64,000 nucleotides of DNA from Progne subis subis (lineage: Eukaryota; Chordata; Aves; Passeriformes; Hirundinidae), in assembly GCA_022316685.1 (NCBI GenBank), contig JAKJHU010000107.1, positions 620,001 through 684,000 of the forward strand. The letters run 5' to 3'. Under the pieces are notes generated by a model. It saw only the letters and a list, made by a program, of their open reading frames with translations, made no database searches and was not told the origin of the DNA. Shown piece after piece: positions 47,201-61,523 of the stretch; within the stretch, counting starts at the first letter, position 1, and each line of letters opens with the position of its first letter. A program made the position numbers and the translations under genes.

Positions 47201-50200
47201 CCTAGATTATACACTGAAATTAATTTAGCTGTGTAAATCTAGAAATTTTACTCTACTAAACCAAAGAAAAAAACTGTAATATATGGCCCATATATTGAGT
47301 CCATAAAGGGACTTTATAAATGGTTTTGTTATTTTAAACCAACAGAAACCAGGTAAATAAAGTATCATACCATATTTTATAGGAAAATTGTTTGGCAAAC
47401 AATTCTGTAGTTAGTACTACATATAGGCTTTTAAAATATTAGCAAAATGCAAAGGTTATAGCTTTAGTTTCAGTAGTTTATTTTTATCCAATTAACAACA
47501 TATATTTGCTACCATAAAGTTTTGATTTAGTCTAATAAATTAATTAATTAGTCTTAGGAATGTGTGTGGATGTACGTCTAAGAACAGATTATTCTACACG
47601 GTGATACCAACCACTGTGCTTTTTCTGGATCTTAGTTTCACAATTTGAGGTCATTAAGGAACACAGCGTGAGACATAATCAAATCAAGGCCTCTCCTAAA
47701 CCTGGAACACCAAAAATCAAGACAGTACTATTTTAAAAATTAACTCTGATTTTGCTTGCAGCATGGTAGGCAGGTCCCACCAGGAGAGGGAACAGGGTAC
47801 AGGAAGGGATTAATATTCTCTCTCTGCAGGGAAGTTTCCACCCTCTGCTCTACACCTGCCAATGCAATCCAGGGTGGAGGGAGGGGAGGATATTCTCATG
47901 GATGAAATAAAGAAGAGGGGAATCAGGGCTGGAACTCTGCTGCTGGGTTGAGGAATAATAGCTGATGTCTAGGACAGAAATGACCTAAGGGGATAGCCCC
48001 AGGTTATGATTAGAGTTGTTTAAGGCATGAAAAGTGGGCTGAGTCAGTTTATTTTTCTAGTAGCAACTGGAGGAATTTTAACATGAATTTATCTTTGGTG
48101 TTGTTGATTTTACCTGAATAATTTAGCAGATGTGCCCACCACTCCTCTGAATTGCTTTAAATATTTCTTTTTTCTTACACAATCAATTTATTCCCAAACA
48201 GTTTTTAAAAAATATGTCTCTTTTTACTTGTGATTCCTGGAGGTGGTGGGGCATGTTGCTCCATGTCCTGCTTTGGATTCTTTGTGTACATTTTGTGAAT
48301 GCAAACCAAAATAAAGTCTGGTTTTATTATTCCTTGCACAGCTTAGCTGTGAAAAATTACGGCATGCTTAGGGATATCTCAGGGAAAATTTTCATTTTGG
48401 ATGTCATGCTGGTTTCTTGAACAATGAGAACAGGCATCATCTGTGGCAATCTCCACAGAGGAGCTCTTCCCCTGTTATCTAGTTTTTCCTGTCTTGAGAG
48501 AGTTTCACAATGAACACTTAATGTGAACAGAAGTGATGTAATCAGGTAAACTGGGCTGCACCAGGTGTAGGATTATGGGATGGTGATGCTGTGTTTGCAT
48601 GGTCAGTGTGTGTGCTGCTCGTCACTCCACTTTCTAGTGGTGGCCTGGGCTGCAGAGCTCACAGAGGTTGAGGAGAAGCAAATGTGTGCAAATGAGTGCA
48701 GCACAGCAGCCAGAGATCTGAACTGGCATTGCCAGCCCAATGCCTCAAATGCCACGGGGAACTTCCTTGGTTCTGTACTTTTTTCTGGGTTCCACAATAT
48801 TCCATTTCTTTCCTTGAGAGCTGCAGCCCTGGCTTTATATTCCTCCCCAGTGCTATAGGAGGAGGAAAGCACAGTCCTCCTGTGACAACTAATCTAGAGG
48901 CAGCCCATAATGTAGATGGGCACTCCATAAGGAGATTTTTGGACACTATTTCAACTTGGCTGTTTGACTCCTGCTCTTCTGGTAGTGTGGTATTGATATG
49001 ACTCGGAATTGCTTTCTACTAGACCCGTGCTAGACCCCTGATTTCCCCAAAGTGTTGGGCTGCAGCCATTAATTTTGTGTTGGTAATGAAAAGCATGAGT
49101 AAAAACCTTTAAAATAGAGTTTGTTTTTTTTTTTTTTTTATCAAGAAAATGTCAACTGCTTGCAATGTCTTTGCATTCCTCTGAGGCTGGGTTCATATTT
49201 TACCATTGCTGTCTGGAGTTCCTTGTGATTTTACTCCTCTACAGTGGCATCCCAGGGCCACAGAGACATGTACTTTGAACACAGACAGAGTGACAGCCTG
49301 TAAGCCCCAGCTTAGGTAGATAAATAACTTCTGTATGGTCATGGCCTGTGAAGTCCCCTTCACTTAACGCCTGTTGTGGGAGCCCTGGAGGCGTGGCCCT
49401 TGTGTAGGACTCCTCAGGTTCCTTTTTTGCTTTTTAGAGACAAATACCAAGTGCATACTGCATCTAGTAGAGCAACATGAGGCAAGTAAAGAAACATTCA
49501 ATAGTAAACACATTCTGTAGTAAATCATATTAGTAAACTTGCTGCGAGTCGGTTTGACCTGCTTGTAGGGGTGCATCAACTCACTGTTTTTCTGCTTATT
49601 GAATTTCTTTTTCAGATTTTCATCCTGAGCGCATTCATAGCCATGCCCTGGGGTGGTTGCACAAATGATGTTTTAGACATGTAAATCTGACTAATAACGC
49701 ACCCACCCATGGCTGGCAACCAAGCACAGCACAGATCCTGGCACCAAGGGATGATCTAATCCCTGGAGGTACCTCTGGCCTGAAGTAAAGCAGGGAGGAA
49801 AGAGAAGGGTGGCTTCTCCAGTGGGTGGCACTTAACTTAGGACTTGCTTATCTAGCAAAGCACTGGGAGAAGTGTGGGCCTTTCCAAAGCCATGTCTGGT
49901 TTGTGAAGCACCTCCTGTACCATGCCTGCCTGCAGTGGTAACAAGCGGTGAAATGACTCCTCAATCTGGCACTGCAATTTCTGGATTTCCAGAGGCCTCT
50001 TCATTTTGCATAAATCCATTCAGGTTTATAGGTGGGCCAGTTAAGAAGCTGAAATTTTATCTTACCCAAAATGACTTTTTCCTGATGATCAGGAATGACC
50101 ATCTGAAGAGGGAGCCAGTAATTTGCTCAGGCAGACACCTACTCCACTGTAGGAAATGTCCTCAGCATCACCAATGCTGTGGCAAAGTGATGTCTGTGAA

Positions 50201-53200
50201 CACAAAGCTTTGCCAAGAGGTGATCAAGCACACTAGGTGCAAATTAGGAATGTGTTCATGAAAGTCAGTACAGTTAAAAATCTCAGGCCTCTGTTAAGTT
50301 GCATCAGTCTATCCACCCTCTCAAATCAGCACCCAAACTAAGAGAGAAGAAATATAATTTCTGGTTCAGATTCTGGTGTTTCAGTTTCAGATATGACTAA
50401 TTAACGTAGAAAGGTGGAAGAATCTGGAAGAAAGGACACATAAGAATAACAGCCTTTTGGAAAAAGTCCTTCATTGTGTCCATCATCAATGTCTTGTGAC
50501 ATGAGGTCAGTGTACAAGAAGGCAATTCTGGAACCCCCATTTCTCCAGAAGAACTCATTCATGGCAGTTTTGGGTCCTTTTAAAAATCCTGCCAGGCTTT
50601 TGCCTTCCCTAAGCATCATAACTGAAGTTGCACTGCAAAATAATACCACTTTATTTGTTCATGGATTGAAGCTGTGGTATCATGTGTTACCTTCTAGGAA
50701 ACTGCATGGCTCTGGGAACTTGGCCATAGTTATACAATGAACTTTACCTCACTAGCTTTTATTTCCTCCTTTTCTTGGTTTTCCCTTCATGCACATTTCT
50801 TCTCGGATTTATCCTCTGAGTAGCAGGCAGTGATGCTGGGTGGGAAGCTGGCCCCAGGGAGGGGTTTGGGATGGGAGAGCTCGTGTGCAGCCTTTCCCTC
50901 CTTCCAGGACGGCTGCTGGCATTCCCTTCAGTGCCGATCCCAACCTGCTGGCTGGGGTTTGGCAGGGAGAGGCTTCTGCTACACCCTGTTCTTGGCAGGT
51001 ACGCTCTCCTTTAGGGCAGTGCCTCTGGCTGTGCTAACAAACCCTTGTCTCCTGTCAGCAGGCAACACCAGCCTCCACTTTGCCTGCCTCCTCTGCAGTA
51101 ATGCACTGCAGGAAAGGGCTCCCCAGTTTATTTGACTCTCTTGTGTCCTTTATAGATGCTGTGACACTAAGCCAGACCTCATTTACATGTAACTCTCTGC
51201 ACTTGTCCCTTTAAATTATAAAGGCACACAACTGTCCGTAAAATGGCTTAACAGGTACCTACAGCATATAATTAGCAGCATTGCATGGGCTCCTCATCTG
51301 GGCTAGTACAAACAAGCAGGACCTTCCTGGATACTGACACCAGGCACAGACTGTCTGAAGAAGAAAGCATCTCTATGTCAGAGGCAAAGTGGACAGGAGC
51401 AAGCCCTTCTTGTTGCCATGGGGCTAACACAGAGCCCCCACAGATCTGAGTGCTCCTGACAATGCCCCATTTTCCTTGCAGACATGCTCCTAGACAGAGC
51501 CTCAGGGTTTTTACACTGACCCAGGGTTTCCAGCCAGTGGGAAGCCCTGCTCAGTGACTGATCCTTGCCTGAGCTGACATAAATCTGGAAACCTGCACTA
51601 TTTTTACAGCACATGCAAAGATTAGCTACCCAGTATGTGCACAGCCAGCCTGAAAGTCCTGTGGATTTCGGACAGTGTTGTTCTTCTTGTGTGAGTCTCT
51701 AGTATAATAAGTCTCAAGTGTTCTGGATTCTAGATTTGCTCTGCTCATTCATGTTATTCAACAGAATTGAGCATGCACACTAAGCCAAACATGTCCCAGA
51801 GTTTCCAGATCTGTTGAACATCCACATTTTATTCAAAGAATGTGCAGTCAGTCTGAATGCTTCCTGAAATGCTGTGTTTGTAACACATAGTCTATGGAGC
51901 TCATTCACATATATTTCCATCTGGGAAGTCCCAGAGAAAGTATTATAGCAGTCTGAGGGTTCAATTAGTGTAGTTTTTTATCCTTAAGGAGATCTCAACT
52001 TGCCAGAAGTCATGGTTTTATCCTCTAGAAATAAATTCTAAAGTTAGGCTTGGTTAACCTTAATTATTTGTCAATTTAATGTTTGCTTTCTCTTGTCTTC
52101 AGAGCAACTGATGTGAGCATGCTCTCATGACTCAGGAGTAGCACCAAGCACCCAGAGGTAAATGATCTTCTGGTTTTCTTCATCAGTCACTTCATATCTA
52201 TCCGTACTTTCTTTTTTACCTTGAATTTACTAGACTAATTAAAAGGCTGTCTGCCATTATAGCAGTGGCCAGTCAGGTGAGATGCTGATAGGCATGGAGA
52301 GCTGATTCTGGCTTAAAAAGTGACTACTTGTGAGGCCAAGTTTGGGGGGTGACCTCAAGTAGTGTAGTGCCATCACCACAACTGCATCCTACATGTAGGC
52401 CTGAAGGCACTGGTGTGTTTCCAGTGTTAAATATAACATGGGTGAACTCAAGGGTGTGTGTCATGTCACACAACTCTGAGTGTGAATCAGATCATACTGC
52501 AGTGAGAGAAAAAGCTGCTGTGGATGCCCTTGAGAAGCAGGTGCTGGGAGACCTGGGTGCAGGATGCAGTTTCAGATTGGGGTGCAGTGTGTGAGAAAAT
52601 TTCGTTGCCCAAGGGCAAAGTGGGCAGTCCTGAGTTTTCCTAGGGCTAGGCAGAATGCCCTGCCTGTGTGTCTGTGTGTGTATGGGTGCATAGGTGTACA
52701 TGGGCTGCCATGGGGAGCTGTGTGTCATGTGGGCAGGGGTCAGCCCTTCGTAAGTTTGGAAGCTGTGAGGCAAGAAATTCACGGGTGTGTCAAGGGAGAT
52801 CCCCAAGGAATATGGGATTTCTCCTTGCCAGAGGAGATGGGGATTCTTGCAGGAGGAAAGCCCCATGGAGCAGAACCTCATTGTCGGTGTTGGATTGAAG
52901 GGAAGGGGGTGGTTGGAGGGAGGTGACATTCCCTTCCACCTGTCAAAGGGAAATGGGAGCTCTACATTTGCTTGCACTGTGTGTTTAGATTTCAGGCTTT
53001 GCAGACAGGACACTGTTCCTTATTGTTTGTGCAGTCCTTGGCCCAATAAGTCCTGATCTTTGCCAAGGCACAGGGGAACCTTTGCAGTATTGATGAGTAA
53101 TACCAGACCCTGTAATATTAACTCTACAGCAACCCCTGGCTATGTCGTCAGACAAGCTCAGAGAAGAACAAGACGATCAGGAGGGTAATTCTGTTCAAAG

Positions 53201-54649
53201 ATGAAGCAAGGGATGTGGATGCCCACCACTGAGTGTCAGAATGGTGGCAGAAATTAGTTTTCTGGAGGCAACCAAATGAGATCTGACCAGTAACAAAGAC
53301 ACAATATAGAGATATTTGTAGGACAAGGATGGCATCTGCCAATTGGTTTCTCGGTATCTACGTAATAGGAAGAGTTTTTAAACCACTGAAGTTTATACCT
53401 GGAATTATGAGAAGGAGTGGCAATTTGGCTGAGGAGTGAAAATGGAAGATAGGAGGTTGAGGAGCCTGGTGGATTCAAAGCAGTCAGGGTAGCATCTCTT
53501 CCTCTGAACCATGGTTTTATAAAAAAGTATTGCTTTTGTACCTCGGAGACAACAGGTCAATTAGATTCATGACATTTTTGAAGGGAGCTCCTGGCAGTGG
53601 AACTCCAAGCCTTTACTTGCAATGACCTTCAAGGAAAAGTAATTACACTTTGCTCAGTTTTTGTATCAATATTTCACAGAATTAATGAGGTACTTCTCTA
53701 CTGAGTGTATAGGTACTCTACCCTTAAGACTAGCTCAGAGTAGAACTGATCGCTGCTCCTCCCAAAAATTCAAATTCCCTAATACTTTCAGAGGGTCTGT
53801 TTCTCTTCCAACTACACGAAAGTGGTGTGAATTCTGAATTACAATAAGTGAGATGCTCCCTAATGCTATTTTCACTTTTGAGATTAGATCTAGTTGTCCG
53901 TTCCTTTGAAATGAAAGTAATCCATTTTTATGTGTTGGTTGCATTCTATGTTACTAACATGAGAAAATCAATATCAGGGCAGTCATTTCAGTGTTCTGCT
54001 TATCATGGCTAATGCGCTATATTCTCTCATTGAGGGAGTTGAGAGGGCTCTTGAGATAAAAGCAAAAAGCAGAGCACAAAGCAGGGAAAATAAGGTGATT
54101 GAAGTCAGGTGCAGGCATTATTTGGCAAGTTTTCTAAAAGTAACTTTTTGACTAGGAAGAGCATTTGGGCACTGCTGAATGCTTTAATTCTGTTCTGTTC
54201 TTCATACCCCTCCATCCATCCTTCTTACATTTTATTTTGGATCTAATGTGCACACCCTTTTTAATCTGTTATTGAGTTTAAGGTGTGCTCATTAAAAAGC
54301 CTAAAAATCCACTTAACACCCCATGAAGGACAACTGATAACTTCAATCCACTGGAACCATCTGGAATGCCATTCCTCATCCTGGCCTTTTAGAGGAAGAT
54401 TTTGGGATATTTTGTTGCCCTAGTCTTTCAAAATTTATCAGGCAACAAGCAATAAGTCATCAGTTTGCTGACTTTTCAACTATATACCAGAAGTTCCTAT
54501 CTGGGCCCTTTTCCTTTTGATCTCACAATCTGGGCGTGAGACCTTGTTAGTCTCTGTTATCTGTGATCTCCCTAGGGGTGGTGGGGTGTTTGTGTTGTGT
54601 GTTCTCCTTTGCAGCATATTTTGTGTACATTTCATAAATGGAAATGGAT
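44291..54649. other. Long unique AT-rich stretch, no gene recognised
   Basis: No transposon family was recognised in over 10 kb. A T run lies at 49124-49139. 47030-47260 is rich in homeodomain-like TAATT words and may be conserved. A strong minus donor (TTCAAG/GTAAGTG) lies near 44935-44947 with ~30 open codons before it but no good acceptor. The 173-codon minus frame at 52492-53013 shows no domain. Confidence 0.4.
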
Positions 54650-54712
54650 TTTTATTGGTTGGTTGGGGTTTTTTTGTTTGTTTTTGTTGTTTGGTTTTGT
54701 TTTTTTTTTTCC
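54650..54712. repeat. T/G-rich low-complexity tract
   Basis: Sixty bases of T with GG, GGGG and single-G interruptions, the complement of the A/C-rich tracts elsewhere. Confidence 0.85.
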
Positions 54713-56919
54713 CCATAGGAGACAGAGAGTGCCTGGAATATCTCCTTAGACATGAGTCTAGGGAGCTGCTCACTTGTCTCCTTTTTTGAAAAGATTCTGA
54801 TCATATTTCCCTACATAATCTTCTCCCCAACAGTGATAACATTCTGGGTGCAACAGAGTATCTTACAGCATTGACTACTCCTGTTAACTTGCCTGCATAA
54901 CTGTAGGAGAACAAACAATCCAACAAAAAATCTACACCTGAATTCAGACTTCCTTCAATAGAGAAATATCCTGGAATTCAAGATGCTCTTAAAAGCAATG
55001 AAGACACCAGCATTGCAGTGGTCCTTCTTTACACCCCTCCTATTAATCAGCTCTGGTTTTTCCTTATTCCATTTCTACATTCATTGGGCACTCTGATTGT
55101 TTGCTCTTGTTGTCTGGTTATCTTTGAATGAAAGACACAGTTCAGCTTTCACCTGATGAAACTGGGTCTTATTTGTGTCTCTTTTTTCTTTTGACATTCT
55201 TTAATACGGCTGGTGGTTGCCATTCCCTAATCTTGCTTTTCTTCCTTTTTTGCTTGTCTCCCAGTATATTTAGTTCCTTTTGATGCAGATAATATGCACC
55301 AAAGTGCTTGGAGTTAAATACTTTAACTAAATCACCTAAAACAGACACATGAAGAAACAATGCTTATCAGAGTCACAGTTGTTTTCAACCAAGAGAAGAA
55401 TCTTCTGAAAATCAGCTTTTTAAATTTTATTAGATTGCTCTTACCTTCTGAAAAACATGGTTGGATCCCTTCCTTGTGGGCTTGTGACAAGAAAGGAGAT
55501 GTGTGCGTGAGACAGAAAAAGGAACATAAAATCCATTCTTTTACTTATTTTTTCCCCAAAACCAAACTGTCAAAAGTATATCCAAAAATGGAAACTTCAG
55601 TTAAGATTTGAAAAGAATATTTTACCATATATACTGCAGTTCTTGGCTGTTATCTGCACTTGTCTCAACAAAGAGCCTTCTAGCACTTGGCAGATGAATT
55701 GTATGTCATTGGCAGAGGAGCACAATTTTCCCGTAGTGCAGCTGGATACGTGGATGATCTTTCTTATCATTGGTCAGGAGCACTTTAGGTCTTGCTGTAA
55801 GGACCAACACCTGGGTGCAGAAATCTTCATTGACTTCTGGTGTTTCAGGGGATGAACTTCAGTCTGGTCCCTCTCTGGCTCAGCTCCGCTCTTGGGTGTT
55901 ACCACTTCTGGGACAATGATGGTTTGGACCACCAGGTCCACACTATAAAATGGAGCCCAATCTAGATGCCTCCAGCCTCTCACCTCCAGGGTGGAGGGTG
56001 TTGGGATGCCACCAAGGCGGACCACAGACCAGAGTGGGCAGCATGATTTTCCTGGAAGTGCAGGTGGGAGACATGGAGATGGCTGCACCAAGTCAGTGGT
56101 GCCCTGTGCCTTTCTGTAAGGGGGTGCCTGCTTGGCCTCATGCTGGTGGCTAAAGAGATGAGATGCACCCTTGCCCAGCCCCTCAGTACCTCAGCTCTGT
56201 GCCTGTAGGTCTGCTTGTGTGCAAACTTGTCAAATAAAGGTGGTGCTGGAGCATGGAGTCGCAGCAGGCACTGGGCTCTCCCCTGCAGCATTCACTTCAA
56301 GGTGCTCAGCAGAGTCCTTTATTTCCACGTGCTTGTTCCCCACAGCTGTAGGATCTGTGACATCAGATGGGGTCAAGAGGAGGTTAGGTCAGGGGAAGGC
56401 TATTATTACAGATGGGACAGGAATTAGTTGTCACCTACAATTAGATCTGAATTGATGGGACATGATGAGTGTGATTGATTACTGAGCCACCATGGCACAG
56501 TGGAGGAAGTAAGGAAAAAGAGTACAGTAACACTAGGAAGTCTTGCAGTTTGAGTGACTATACTTGTTCTTGCTTCAGTTACAAGTCCTTTTCAGAGCTT
56601 TTCAAAGTTTTCCACACTTCTCTGGTGGAAGAGCAGAACCTCCTGAAGGGTTTTGGTGAAATAAAGGACAGTAACTGCCATGACCTATCCATAGAAGGGG
56701 ATTCTTCCAGGAGTAACAGATGAAATGGAAAGGCAAAGCCTGCCTCTCTTCAGCCTGTGACATATTCACAAGCCAAAGCTATTGCTGTCCAAAGCACTCT
56801 GCAAAAATTAAATCAGTACAGTGGTAACTTTCTTCTGTTTAGTGCAGAAAAGATTAAGTTCCTGTTTTGAATTAAAACAGAAGGCCCAGGTTTGGACTGG
56901 TACATTAAAAAAAACAAGC
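54713..56919. other. Unique DNA, no gene recognised
   Basis: 55900-56300 is moderately GC-rich and contains an isolated TATA-like CACTATAAAATGGAG at ~55940. No termini of an LTR and no supported gene were found. Confidence 0.4.
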
Positions 56920-56920
56920 G

Positions 56921-56952
<32 letters not shown>

Positions 56953-57005
56953 AAAAACCCAAAACCAAACAAAAAAAACCCCAAAACCAAAAAACTCCAC
57001 CCCAC
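56920..57005. repeat. (CA)n microsatellite with A/C-rich tail
   Basis: CA dinucleotides at 56921-56952, then AAAAACCC-type words to ~57005. Confidence 0.9.
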
Positions 57006-60000
57006 CACACAGATACTTCTATAAATTTGTTTCTTCTTTCAGGAGACTGAAAACTGGGTGTGAATTCCAGGGAAAGGTCTAAGCATATCAGGAGATTGTC
57101 AGCCATTGGTCTGACTTTAAAACAAGGTGCCGGAGGGCATATCTTAACTTGACATGTTGCATTGTTAATTTACAGTTTGGGTGTGGAGGGACCTGCCTTC
57201 CCTTCTTTGTAATCTATGCAGGTGTGCACAGGACTTCAAAGCCATTTGCAGTGGAGCTTATATCTGTGAGAAAGCCTCAGCTGAGCAAAAATGTACTGGG
57301 AGATGTGAACCCCAGCTCCCTTGTGCAACTGCCTCTAAGTCAGTTCCTAAATGTGGATTTCTGCTGGATATTGTTTTTGCAGAGGGGGTTTAAGCCTTTT
57401 CTCCATGTCTCCCCTGCTGCAGATTTTAGGTTTTATGCTGTAGTGAGATTTTGAAATTATTTTCTAAAATGTCTGAAATTGCATTAGCACACTAGTCACT
57501 CTAGGATTTTTTTCTCTGCTTCCAGATAATTTGTAAAATTCTCTGGACTTCTACCACTGTTTAAATTAGCAGTATTTTGAGGCATCTCAGAAGAGTTTTA
57601 ACCCAAAAAATGATTACAGGCTTTTCACACTGAGAATTCACTATTGATTATTTGTCACGTGAAACTGGGCACTAAAAAGTTGTTTAGTTTAGGGTCTGGA
57701 CCTGTCAACTAAACCTCTTTAAACCTGGAATACCTCAAACGCACAGAAACAGCCTAGAGTGCGTGGTGAAGCACAAGTGCTCATGCTCTTCCAGACTGTG
57801 TGCAGTCATTATTTGCAGGAAATGAGCTCTTGGGAGGTTTGGCAGAGCAGGGGTGGCAGTTTTGACAGCACAAGCATTTGCACAGATGTACCCAACCATT
57901 AACATCACCCAGCTGAGCGGGGCAGAGACCAGCCTATCCCATTTTTTCTCTCTCGAGCTGGAGGGAAGAGACTTCAGCTCTGTATTCAGAATTACTAAAT
58001 TACGAACCTTTTTTTTTTTTTTTTTCCCCTCCCATCCTTGACGTTAGTATAGAAAAGTTACAAGGAAATTAGGTGTGTCAGTGAAACTGGGCTTCACAAA
58101 TTTTGCTGCCTTATTTAATGGCTCCAGTACTTCATTGTTGCTTATTATTGTGATCACAGTTATAGAGACAGTTATAGCGATTGAGCCTGTATGGCTCTGC
58201 ATTGTTTGGTGGTTTCTTTTATAGCTTTCTCTGTCCATTTCATGTTTTCACTTATCAGTTTTTTGGACCTCCTGGAATGAAATTCGGCATTGCTACATAG
58301 GAGAGGGTATTTCATCTGCAGCTGTACAGAAGAGAACCTTACTTCTTGTTTGCTTTTTTTATTTATTCTTTTAACACTTGGTTTTGGTCTGATGCAGAAT
58401 AAGCCTTGTGCCTTTCAAATCCTTGAGAAATCCATGAGAAATGCACAAGGACAGCAATCTCTGCTGCCTGGCTAACCTGGTACACTTTCATGCTCCATGC
58501 AGGTGAGGCACATGTGAAAATGCCCTGTGAAATGCTTACTGGCTCCAGCTGTTGGTAATGCCTGACTGCAGTTATAGCTGGGAATTGGTAGGAATTGCCA
58601 GCATTTAAATAAAATGTTTGTAGCTATAAGAGTAAAATTCTGAGTTTGTAAAAGAACTGTCTTATATAACTTTATATTATTTTTCTGCAATTCCTCTCAT
58701 CTTCTAACCACCAAAGACTAACTGAATACAGAATGGTCTGGGAATTTTTGTTTTGCTTGTTTTGCAGAGGTTGTAAAGCCTTGAAAATGCTATGCTAGTG
58801 TTTGGAGTCCTCTTTTGGGACTGAACTTCTGGCTTTACCACATTAAAATATTTTTCCTTATTTAAGGAAGGAACTAACCCCCATGATATATGTATCCCAG
58901 GTGAATATTCAATGTACTAAGCTATTAAGTCTCCCCAGTATGAGCAGTAACATTTTGAATTAAATATTCATTGCTCCAGAAAGAGAGAGGAGTTACTCTT
59001 CCACCAGCATTCAAACATAAAATGTCCCTGAAGCCTCTGCTGTTAATATTCACCTCATTACTCAGGAATGGGACTGAAGAACAGATTCCTTGATCTACCC
59101 AGTAGGCCTTACTTTTGTAAAAATGAGTTTCTTCCTGCCTTTGAACCTCTGGAGAGTTTACAGGCATCTCATCCTGCTAAACAGATTTAAGAAAGTAATT
59201 TCCCTGAGAGCTTGGGTCACTGACCAGTTTCTTGTGGAATTTTATGGAAGACTTGAAGGACATGAGCAGAGTTTTAAGTGGAAATTCAACATGGAAAACA
59301 GAGCAGCTGAAATGACAACCTTAAGAGGATGCAGGTGATTCACTGAACTGGTTTGGAACAAGAAAAGACTGCTTAGAAAGATAGGTAAAATAAAAATAAA
59401 CGGTGTATTAGGCTCTATAGCCTGGTGTTTTGGGGGAGTTCAAGTTATTACAAAAGCTGCATTAAATGGTGCAGGTAGCCCAGGTGGAACAGATGGCAGC
59501 TGGTGGCCAAGAACGGGTGTGCACAGCCCACCTGGGAAGGTGCCCTGGCTCCAGTTGTGCATGTTCTTATCTCTTACATTCTGCTGCTGGTGTCAGATGA
59601 ACACAGCTTGTCTCATTTTACAGCTGTAGTCCAGTGCAAACAATCGTGTGACCTTTTTAAAGGAAAATACTTGCAAGTCCCTAATTTTTTAGCTTCAGGA
59701 AAATTAATTCAGAACCAAAATTAAAAAGATGAGAAGGGGAATTAAGAGGAAGATCTAGAAGGAAAAATATAGAGAGAATGTGGAGAGAGAAACCATGAGA
59801 GAAAAGAAGAAAAAGGAAATTAATTTTAGTAGCTACAGCAGGTCTTTTGCTCCTCAAATATTAGCCATTGATGCCAGAGCTGTAAAGCTTATAGCTTCTT
59901 TTGTCCAATGGTTGCTAGCTGGCTTCTGAATATGAGAACTAGGCAGAATATCAAGTTACAGTTGAAAATAAGACTAAATATAAGCTTGACAGTTACAACA

Positions 60001-61440
60001 CTGAATAGCCCTGTGGCAAGCAGACATAGTTTTTTTCTCGTATTTGTTGTTTAGATGAAGAAAAAAGATGTGTCTTTTTCTCTAATCTTGCACTCAGAGA
60101 TGGTCACAAGAAAAGAGATCCTGGCTGAGGCAGCAGAAAGCCTGCAAGGAAAGGTAACAAGAAAACTTGCAGAGTGAAGTTCACAAGAACTCTATTTTGA
60201 ACGGGATCCTGCATTGGAGAGAGAAGCAGTTTGCTGCAATTGATAGTGGCAGCAGAACATTGCCATGCCTCTGAAGAGGAGTATTCATATGGGTACTAAG
60301 GGACACAGATTTTTGGGGTTTAGAAAGTGAATTTCAGTAAGAAAGTTGAGTGGTGATAAAAATGCAGATGGAGAACATTGGCAGAGGTGCTAATGGTGAC
60401 AGAGTCCAGGGGCTGGACTACAGGGGTGTTTGGATTTGTCCTTGGGGACCTGCCCTTTAGCTCATCTCTGCTCTTTCCTGCAGTCTGCAGGGCTCCACAG
60501 CTCTCAGCAGTTCCCAGGACACTGGGCACATGTAGCCACAGCTGACTAGGGCAGCTCAGATGAGCATCTTCCGCTGGGTGCATTATTTATTTTTTGCTCA
60601 CGAGCAGGTGCACATGAAAGGGAGTTAAAGTCCATCTCCCTGAGGAGAAGCCCCTATCTTTCTTTGAAATTCCCTGGTGTGAACTGTACTTTGAGGTTAC
60701 CTGCCCACTTGCTGCCCTCTCCCAGCACTCTTGGCTCTATGTGTCTAGGCCCCTGCTGAGGAACCTCTCAGCTAGGATCAACCCTGGCACATCTTTTATT
60801 TAAAAATAATTTACAGATGTTCAAGAGATGAGATTTTTTTGAAAAATTTTGCAGACAGAAATCCGCGGTGAATTATGCCAATACATGGAATAATATTAAA
60901 GGTTTAAGCCCTGTTTTCCCACTGTGAACCTTGGAAGGTGATATGCTTTTAAAACATTTAACAAGACCTTGTTCCCTCTGCTGTGACTGGTCTGTCTGTG
61001 GAATGTGTTTTCACAAGGTGCAGAGCTGTTAGACGGGAAACTTATTTTAGTACTCAGTTTCCTTTGTGTGACCTCTTTGACCATTGGGGAATTGACCACG
61101 TGTGAAAGATAGGAAATGCAAGTTGAAGTGCTTTAGGGGAGCAGCCAAACTTGAGATCTCTCTTTTTCCAGCCTTCCCTCTTGTCTGTGGGTAAATGAGA
61201 CCAATTGGAAATTGCAGTGCTCAGCACTGCTGTTCTGTTCATGGTTACAGAATGTGGGATATTTCAGTTATGAGAACAAATTCTGCAGGAACAGAATCTA
61301 CCATCAGAGGCGACTAGGTTTTAGGGAAGAAAAACCCAAGCACCAAAAACAACAACAACAAAAAAACCCAACTCACACTAATAGTAGGATTATTATCTGA
61401 AGTTAATTTTCCATTGAAGAAAACAAAATAAACCCGTGAG
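57006..61440. other. Unique DNA, no gene recognised
   Basis: A 17-T run lies at 58009-58025 and a short A/C-rich run near 61345-61372. No transposon or supported exon. Confidence 0.45.
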
Positions 61441-61523
61441 GTTGTTTTGTTTTGTTTTGTGTTTTGGGGGACTTTTTTGTTTGTTTGCTTTTTGGGTTGG
61501 TTTTTTTTTTTTGGTTTTTTTTA
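61441..61523. repeat. T/G-rich low-complexity tract
   Basis: Degenerate TTTTG and TTTGGG words, including GGGGG and long T runs. Confidence 0.85.

Noticed and set aside
52492..53013. 173-codon minus ORF
   Set aside because: No domain, no splice support, and composition typical of chance frames.
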